From Telmatactis stephensoni (taxonomy: Eukaryota > Cnidaria > Anthozoa > Actiniaria > Isophelliidae), in contig JALIZF010001344.1 of assembly GCA_029948255.1 (NCBI GenBank), positions 62,001 to 126,000 on the forward strand: 64,000 bases of DNA. Reading direction: 5' to 3'. The notes beneath the pieces are model-generated. The model had not been told where the DNA came from and made no database searches. It saw only the letters and a list, made by a program, of their open reading frames with translations. Below, piece after piece: positions 57,545 through 64,000 of the stretch. The position numbers and the translations under genes are program-made. Within the stretch, counting starts at the first letter, position 1, and each line of letters opens with the position of its first letter.

Positions 57545-58235
57545 TTTTTCAAAGACATGTTTTGCTCATAACTTCATGATAACTTTTATAGAAAACCCAT
57601 TTGTTACTTTGTGGAGCATAATACATAAATCATTTCAGAATAGTTTTTGTGACACAGTTGTTATTCACCATATTGGCAGGCACAATGAAATGAGGGTAGG
57701 CAATGGAGATCAACAACATTTAAAAAATTATTACCCAATGCATGGACTGTTTACAATCTGCATCTGAGTAGATATTAATAAGAGGCAATGGATATAGGTG
57801 AACTGATTGCAGAAACAAGTCAGAAACACTCTTATGAAAAAGACTAATTAAGCAAATCATTCACCATTCATTCATCTTTCCTTTTCCGTTCTTGGAATAT
57901 ATTACAGAATTATACTTTGCATGACATTTTTTTAAAAATCCCATTGTTGCTTGTTGCCTGGCTTTGAATTCACCTACATCTTTACAATAGCTTGATGAAA
58001 TTATTTGCCAACATGGTGCAAACAAAACTGTAATGCCACATAAAAACCCTCACTGTGATTTAAAATAACATGAAGTTCATAAAAGTCCATGCAAATGATA
58101 AAATTGAAGAATAAATTTATCATTAGACTTCAAGCACAAGCATGTGCGCAAAATCAAAATGAACTGATATACCACAGTGGTTCTCAAAAACAAAACAAAA
58201 ATAAATTAAAAGCTTATTATTAATATAATAGCTTA
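57545..58235. other. Intergenic, no gene seen
   Basis: AT-rich sequence between the convergent genes. The small frame at 57576-57767 has no recognisable domain. Confidence 0.4.
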
Positions 58236-58334
58236 TTAGAGTTTAAGGTAAATATCGGTGAACTTCAGAGATTGTACCATCATTTCAGCCTCTAGTCGGT
58301 TGATGTTCTTTTTGCAGAGTGTCCACACCAGTAG
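58236..58334 (-). CDS. Gene 2 last exon
   Basis: Acceptor aactttttcag, 32 codons and a TAA at 58236-58238, reading VWTLCKKNINRLEAEMMVQS and ending IYLKL. The exact phase fit of five consecutive exons ending at a stop is strong support for this end of the gene. Confidence 0.75.
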   Translation of the reverse strand, partial: LLVWTLCKKNINRLEAEMMVQSLKFTDIYLKL

Positions 58335-61300
58335 CTGAAAAAGTTAGAATCAAATTAATTCAAAGAATTGGACAATTGTTAAATAATGTGCAGTCTATTT
58401 AATGTTACCTCTGGCAATAACACCCATTCTGTCATTTTCTGATCCCATTGGCTAATCTCTGACATTTTTTGGATAAGGAAATCCATCTACAATGTTAGAA
58501 AGATTGATTAACAAAACTGTGTCATGAATTTAGAGGTACATGCAGTGCAACTGCCTTTTGTTACTCAATCAAGGAAAAACAGAGATGAAGGTACAATGAA
58601 GTCAGTGATATATATCAATTTACACATTTCCTTCAGTGAGGTCTTTTTAGTTTAAATTAAGTCACATTAGTTTAAAGTTGACCATTTTATAACATATTTG
58701 TAGAAAGGAATTTTAACAAACTGCTGTAAATAAATTATAATATTTCATCTGTATATTATGTAAATACCGTTGTTGGATCATTGATAAGTGCCTGTTTTCC
58801 CCATTCATTCTTTTTGTTCTTAAATCTGTCCATTCTCTTGGAGACAAATTTTCCATCACACAGGTTTGTCCAAAATTCCTAATTATAGATAGAGAAAAGT
58901 TAATTAACCCATAAAATTTCAAAGGGGACCAGCATTTTTCACAAAAGTTTATTCTTGAGTTTTTTCTAAAGATCTATTTGTGAGCTAAATGATTGCATGG
59001 GATGTTGTCCAAAGAATCACAGCAATCTGACTAATACTTCCATTCAGAATTTTCAGAATACAAACTCAGTGATCAAATAGCCCTTTTACCTAGTCAGCCA
59101 TTTCCTATGGATATTGTAGAGAAAAAGTAGACTAACACTAAGACACTAGTTGTGACCTTATTTCCTTACTTTGTTTTCTTTCATGTCTGTTAAACAATCA
59201 CACGCTAGCTATCCGTTTTTTCTTCCAATCCCTCTATCTTTGGAAATATAGCTTTTAATATGCATTATTTAGATATTGAATGATTTTTAATGCTACTTTT
59301 ATGAGAGAAACATTCTCAAAAATGCCTCGCATATTTACGGATTAGACTAGTACTACATAGGCAATAGGTGATATGCACTAACGGGTCACGTGACCCCATC
59401 TCCCCTAAATCACTGTCAAAATGAACTCTGAAATAGAAAGAGCACATTGATATTAGTAAAAGTTCAAAGTTTCAGTTTATAAGATTAACTAGAAAAAAAA
59501 CTTGAGCATAATTAAGATTGGATATTTTCTTGAGATTCGTTCATTTGTTCTTGAGCTTGCCATCCAATGCGTTTTTTTTTTTTTTTGAACGAATTTTAAG
59601 AAAATATCCAATCGTAAATCTGCTATTTTTCCTGTATTTCATTTTATGAGCTGAAACTTCGAACTTCCACTAATATCGATGTGCTCTTTCTATTTCAGAA
59701 GTTCATTTTGACGATGCTGCTTGATTTGGGGGAGATGGGGTCACGTGACCTGTAGTGCATATCGCCTATTGGTGTTTGATCTTGAAAGAATGAGGAAAAG
59801 ATACAAAAATATTACTTTTTAATTTTCCAAATGCTATGAAGTCATCAAATCCAGTTAAGATTTTAAAAAAATATTACTCGTCACGTATTCATGCTAACAA
59901 CAATTCGTGTTAAACATTCATCCTCTCATCATCCAGTCTTTCATTTTCAATAGAAAGATTTAAGTTATTCCTTATTTGTGAATATCGTAAAAATGTTGCA
60001 ACATTCTTTGTGACGTCATAACGTTGATTTTTGGCAGAAGAATTGTATCAAAATGTTTTGTCTTACAATGGTTTGCAGTGTCCAAAGTTTGGTCCAAAAA
60101 CGTTTTTGGGGTGGAAAGATATGATCAGATATATATTTCGTCCAGACTTTGATGTCCGCCCTTTGGGGGGTGGTTGGCCCCAGCATGCAATAGTCACTAA
60201 GCAGCATATTTTCATCTAATCCAAAAGGGACATAAAAAGCAATCACATATTTTAGCATCTACAATTGTGAGTACATATGACTAAGCACTTGTTGTTCTTT
60301 TCGATCTTGTCTATAAATTGGTCATCACATCACTTCAACAAAGCAATAACCAATAATCTTATCCACTTTTCATCCAAGTGGTATTAAGTGTGGTTCTGTA
60401 ATATATACCTTGTACAACTTTTCATTTGGTAGCAGCTTTTTCAGAGATCGAACTTCATTGAATTGGTCTTTTCTACAAAACATAACCAAATATATTAATA
60501 GACAATCTTATGGTAGGATTGCAATTGAGGGAGAATTCAATGACATGAATAGAAAGAGTTCACATTTGGAATGACTGACATCTATTTTAATTTGTCCTTT
60601 TATATGATAATATTGTGATATATGTTTTTATTGTTAATTAAGAGAAGTTGGTTTATTGATATTGAGTAATAATGGCCGAAAGTGCCAAAACATATAGAGG
60701 GACCTATATCTAGAGGGGTCCTAGGGTGCCCACCTTAGCCCCTCACTCTTTTTTTAATTCAAATTTTCATTTTGGATTTATTTAATACTTTTAATCAACA
60801 CTTAACCACTTACAAATAAACTGAACTTACTGAATGTAATTATAACTTTTAATTAGATTAATTCCCTTTTCATTAGTAATTAGTCAAAAGCAATAATTTT
60901 AAGAAAATAACTTACGTTATAAACCCCCATGGGTCAGTTTTGTCACACTCACAGTTCCAACCACTGTCACCCTTATTTACTCCTTTTTTCATAAAGATTT
61001 CAGGCGAAAGAAAAGAAATGCATGCAATGTGGTGCCACTGTAAGCAATAATCACACTGGATGCATTGTGAACCATCTCTCTGGTCATCATTGAGTTGGCA
61101 GCATCTTCCAGCTGCACAATGATCCATTGATTCAGAATTGTCATTAAATACTGAAGCAAAAGAAAGAGTCATTTAGATTCTTTTCAATAAATTAATAGTT
61201 AAAAATAGGTGGTTATTAAAATCAATTCAATTCTTAAGTTACAAAGGCGCTGAAGTTTTTTTAAGACCATTAATTAAAATAATTTTTTAAACATTAATTG

Positions 61301-64000
61301 CCATTATGCTGGTGTTTGATGCAGGCTTTATGATTGCTTGCCTACAAGGTGTGTCGCTTTGGTGCCTCATGCAAAAACTGCAAATACATGGAAGTATAGC
61401 CATGCCATTGATATCCTTGATGATCAGTAAGGTTGCTTTTTGTATATTTATTGTGTAATCCCAGAAAGTTGAAATGGAAGCTGTCAAAAAAATGCAAAAA
61501 ATTTTATTCCTTCACAGAAAAATTCTACGCCATTTTCATTCATGGTCGCTCGCGGCTTTGAACTCTTATTACGAGCAACGTTGTGAAGTGGCTAGCTAAT
61601 TTACGACAAAATTAAATTAAACATAAATTAAACTTTCCAATTTATGATCGTGTGAATTTTCACAGTCAATTTCTAAACTCGCTCCACGAACTTGCAATAG
61701 AGGTATTTAAGCTTATAAAACTCAATAGACGCCTTTTTGTATATTTTTGTTGTTGTTTTCTTGACAGACTCTTGGGACAGTTTAATTGCTCTCAATCTTT
61801 TCGTTTCGATTTATTTAAACGCCTAATTGCAATTCTTCTATGTCCTTCATTTGTTTATCAATTATTGGGCTTCCTTTGGTGTTTATATGCACGAGTCTGG
61901 ACCTGAACCTGAAGCATTTATTGCGATGACAAGGTGGCTTCGCCTCTTTGAGGCTGTAGCCACAAATTGAAATGATTTAAAATTATTTGTTCCTTACTGT
62001 TACAGTGTGTTTTCAAAATTGGTACCACATAATTTATGCAATCAGGTAATGTTAAGTCCTGAGGCACCCAAAAGATATTGTACTCTTTCCTTCTAGTCAG
62101 ATCCACCAGCAATGGTATGGAATGGACATTTCCATAACCTTTGTCAAAGTCTTTACCGAAGCCTGGTTTATGGTTGCTTGCAATATTCCTGCAAGGAATA
62201 CTACTTGAAGGTAGCCTACAAATAAAGGTAATTAACTAAGACCCTTTGCATAATTCTGCTAATATCATTATACATGTCAGATACAATCTTCGACTCACTT
62301 TGGCGCAGATAAACAATGACATGATTAGGCAATTCTTTTGTTTTGCTGAGCCAATAGAGCAAGGCGAAGAGTGTGTTTGCATATTATTAGTGGATTTATG
62401 CAAAAAAGCTACAATAACACGAGCAGGGCCATACATACATACAGGTCAAAATACATCAGACTGTACATGAGTAAGATTTCTGCTCACTTGAACAGATTGA
62501 TAGAATAGCAAATGTTCTGTCTAAGTCTTAATATAGAATGAATAAATAATCATACCTGAGAAACTGCCCACCTTTAAAGTGCTCTTGGCTTCATCTAAAA
62601 CACAGTCTCTTATACTTCGTATTTGTGTTTCAACTGACATTAAGTCTGTTGTTTTACAGCTGTAGGATTGTGCAAATGCCTTTAATTCATCATGAGAGCT
62701 CCCGATTTCTTTGCTCTTTTCTAGCTGGAAAAAGAAATTGTGTGAGATAAATTATCTTATTTATTGGATAAACAAATTCATTTTACTTTCAAACTCGTCA
62801 CATCAATATTAATAAAATTACAAATTCTGTAAACCAACAAAGTTATGCTCATTATGAGTTTTAATAAATATCACTGTGATGTAATTCCTTTTTCCTTTCA
62901 AGCTAATAATGAACAGCCTATGTACCAAATTCATGGAATAACACTTACCCATTCAACAATATCATCAAGGAAAGCTACTCCAAACATGAATGCCATCCCC
63001 CTGAGAATGGTACTCATGTTGAACGTTCCACACATTTGAAATGAAATACTGTGAAATAAACAGTTTCCATCGCCAGGGGAGACAAATGGCTCATATCCAT
63101 TTTGCAAAAGACCTGCTTCTTCTAGTAATATTATTACTTCTTCTAGTAATAATATCTGAATATTATTTACAATATAAGATATAACAATAAAGTTAATGCT
63201 TTTAAGTATCAGTACTTAACCAGAGTTTCATTGATCTGACCTTTTAAGGGTGTACTGTCATCTAAAAATTGTCCATTACTAAAGGAAAACACTGTCACCA
63301 CTGCAAAGCATTATATATGACCGTTCAACCTTAACAATCGTTTTAGAATATTTAGCGTTAATTACACAGTTATATACCTTCTGTCCACTTGTTTCACAGA
63401 TGGTTGTAATCTCCTTTTGCCAAAATTCAATATGGCCAAATGACCAATCAAAGCCTTGCAAATATCTTTCAACTGTTGAGAATGATATGATAATGATATG
63501 TTCTGCAGCTTATCTAGAAAGTTTTTTGAGAGAGTAGCATCTGTTATCTGAAGACATAAAAACAAGAAAGCTGTTATAATTATAAAATTATATAAAAAAT
63601 AAACTAAACAATAATGTATCTGCAAAATTTAATTCAACCTACATCTAAGGAAATGTCCTCTAATGTCCTCTTTAGCTCTGCGATAGCCAGTTTTATTCTA
63701 GTAGCTGGAGTTGCTGTGGTTGATGGCTGCATTGCAGGTGGAGTTGCTGTGGTTGAATGCAGCATTGCAGGTGGAGTTGCTGTGGTTGAATGCTGCATTG
63801 CAGGTGGAGCTGCTGTGGTTGAATGCCGCATTGTAGGTGGAGTTGCTGTGGTTGAATGCCGCATTGTAGGTGGAGTTGCTGTGGTTGATGCCTGCATTGC
63901 AGATGGAGTTGCTGTGGTTGAATGCTGCATTGCAGGTGGAGCTGCTGTGGTTGAATGCCGCATTGTAGGTGGAGTTGCTGTGGTTGATGCCTGCATTGCA
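58236..64000 (-). CDS. Gene 2: OTU-protease and PHD-finger protein (multi-exon span, N terminus outside window)
   Basis: Minus-strand exons, in order of translation: 64000-63644, 63547-63378, 63278-63221, 63155-62949, 62724-62572, a gap, about 62215-61918, a gap, 61150-60916, 60472-60409, 58878-58768, 58486-58409, 58334-58236 (stop). The first five and the last five each join in perfect phase with GT/AG sites. Domains in order are an 11-residue Thr/Pro tandem repeat, a helical linker, an OTU-type cysteine protease start (GDGNCLFHSIS), a middle part of unknown nature, a PHD-like zinc finger and a basic helical C terminus. OTU proteases usually cleave ubiquitin chains and PHD fingers often read histone tails. 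Both domain types are also found in large eukaryotic transposons. The gene converges on gene 1, with the two stop codons about 1.9 kb apart. Confidence 0.68.
58409..58486 (-). CDS. Gene 2 penultimate exon
   Basis: 26 codons in phase 0 (acceptor acattgtag, donor gtaaca) reading DFLIQKMSEISQWDQKMTEW, an amphipathic helix. Confidence 0.72.
58768..58878 (-). CDS. Gene 2 exon, basic region
   Basis: 37 codons in phase 0 (acceptor ctataattag, donor gtattt) reading EFWTNLCDGKFVSKRMDRFK and a further Lys-rich stretch. Likely nuclear or nucleic-acid-binding tail. Confidence 0.72.
59362..59771. repeat. 410-bp hairpin element in a gene 2 intron
   Basis: caataggtgatatgcact and the inverse of the right end agtgcatatcgcctattg pair. 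Both arms contain ggtcacgtgacc next to catctcccc, and the match continues for about 190 bp to a centre near 59575 (poly-T). It is probably a foldback MITE. Confidence 0.8.
60409..60472 (-). CDS. Gene 2 small exon after PHD
   Basis: A 64-bp exon, phase 2 to 0, reading KDQFNEVRSLKKLLPNEKLY, with acceptor gttttgtag and donor gtatat. In phase with the PHD exon and with the exon at 58768-58878. Confidence 0.72.
60916..61150 (-). CDS. Gene 2 PHD-like finger exon
   Basis: Acceptor ttttgcttcag, donor gtaagt, phase 1 to 2, 78 residues. The cysteine/histidine pattern is AAGRCCQ, then QCIQCDYCLQWHHIACIS, then SGWNCECD. This is the C4-H-C3 plan of a PHD finger, with the usual W before the His and a W before the last cysteine pair. 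It probably binds histone tails or another protein. Confidence 0.82.
61342..61480 (-). CDS. Gene 2 candidate exon
   Basis: After a good acceptor (tttttttgacag) two frames stay open. One contains LPCICSFCMRHQ, with a cysteine cluster, the other YQWHGYTSMYLQFLHE. The only plausible donor is a GC type (gcaagc). Kept as a low-confidence candidate. Confidence 0.25.
61918..62215 (-). CDS. Gene 2 middle exon (boundaries partly uncertain)
   Basis: Acceptor cctttatttgtag, first base completing a codon (phase 2). It reads LPSSSIPCRNIASNHKPGFG, then VHSIPLLVDLTRRKEYNIFW and DCINYVVPILKTHCN, open to TAA at 61918. The downstream donor was not found. The beta-rich VHSIPLLVD and YNIFWVP segments would suit the late part of an OTU-like fold, but this is a guess. 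Confidence 0.5.
62230..62470. other. Unresolved part of gene 2
   Basis: Long open frames exist on both strands here. On the minus strand the frame containing MYGPARVIVAFLH ends at a strong gtgagt donor (about 62302), but an in-frame stop just upstream and no matching acceptor prevent a firm exon call. The phase gap between the neighbouring exons shows that something must be spliced in here. Confidence 0.3.
62572..62724 (-). CDS. Gene 2 exon following OTU cysteine
   Basis: Acceptor tctttttccag, 51 codons in phase 0, donor gtgggc. It reads LEKSKEIGSSHDELKAFAQS and continues acidic-helical. The HDELKAFA segment fits the helix of OTU domains in which a conserved E-L precedes A-x-A. Confidence 0.72.
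62949..63155 (-). CDS. Gene 2 OTU catalytic-cysteine exon
   Basis: Acceptor acaatattcag, 69 codons in phase 0, donor gtaagt. It contains YEPFVSPGDGNCLFHSIS, the signature of OTU cysteine proteases, with the Asp-Gly-Asn-Cys motif and the catalytic Cys at about 63060-63062. It is followed by LRGMAFMFGVAFLDDIVEW. The first codons include a short ttactagaagaag duplication. The C-terminal His of the OTU triad should lie in later exons. Confidence 0.8.
63221..63278 (-). CDS. Gene 2 small exon before OTU
   Basis: A 58-bp exon (acceptor tttcctttag, donor gttaag), phase 2 to 0, reading NGQFLDDSTPLKGQINETL. Phase continuity with both neighbours supports it. Confidence 0.65.
63378..63547 (-). CDS. Gene 2 exon, helical linker
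   Basis: Acceptor ttatgtcttcag, 56 codons plus 2 bases, donor gtatat. It reads ITDATLSKNFLDKLQNISLS and continues helical. In phase with the exons on both sides. Confidence 0.75.
63644..64000 (-). CDS. Gene 2 repeat exon (11-residue tandem repeats)
   Basis: The exon is open to the window edge and ends EDISLD with donor gtaggt in phase 0. Before this, about nine or ten copies of an 11-residue unit (STTATPPAMQH with variants PTMRH, SAMQA) are encoded by a 33-bp tandem repeat, followed by the helical IKLAIAELKRTLEDI. The repeat is Thr/Pro-rich and probably disordered. Its copy number may vary. Confidence 0.75.

Noticed and set aside
60031..60258. Opposing small frames near 60.1 kb as a gene 2 exon
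   Set aside because: No splice signals match the phase of the neighbouring exons, and the exons at 60409-60472 and 58768-58878 already join in phase without it.

Overview
The window is eukaryotic, AT-rich and dominated by repeats. The intron structure, the CR1/L2-type LINE, the many small hairpin elements and the cysteine-rich CXC and KDZ-like proteins fit a cnidarian, most likely a hexacoral such as a stony coral. That assignment is an inference from gene and repeat style, because no species-specific gene could be named.

Region 1 (1-23 kb) is mostly non-coding. Two diverged copies of one segment (1-1640 and 20071-22780) flank a large inverted pair of 20-bp minisatellite arrays. The left array is 3241-5636. 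The right array is in the opposite orientation (10787-11262 plus 15069-17032) and was split by insertion of a nearly full-length LINE on the minus strand (11263-15068), which now has a frameshift. Two single-exon reading frames look gene-like here: a small secreted cysteine-rich peptide (2203-2421) and a protein with two CXC cysteine clusters and a Myb/SANT-like tail (8934-9689). Many inverted-repeat elements are present, including a 151-bp palindrome with one arm mismatch at 19562-19712.

Region 2 (23-43 kb) holds an array of about 50 units of an 84-bp repeat (23576-29782), interrupted by a small TTA-flanked element, an inverted block, and a 1.2-kb inverted-repeat element that itself carries a nested element with a 9-bp target duplication. 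It is followed by GC-rich tandem sequence, a tRNA-derived SINE whose tail has grown into a long hexamer/15-mer array (34975-35722), a LINE fragment, and a 44-bp minisatellite (41085-43270) ending about 375 bp before the first gene of region 3.

Region 3 (43.6-64 kb) holds two convergent multi-exon genes that could be read exon by exon with matching splice phases over most of their length. Gene 1 (plus strand, 43646-56292) encodes a SWIM-like zinc cluster, further CxC clusters and a transposase-like core resembling KDZ (Kyakuja-Dileera-Zisupton) transposases and their HMGXB3-like relatives. Gene 2 (minus strand, 58236 to beyond the window edge) encodes an 11-residue Thr/Pro-rich tandem repeat, an OTU-type cysteine protease motif, a PHD-like finger and a helical C terminus. 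Transposase, deubiquitinase-like protease and chromatin-reader domains side by side suggest either one large transposon coding region or a host-captured pair. Some splice phases in gene 1 do not match, so part of it may be decayed. TTAA-flanked DNA elements sit inside and between these genes.
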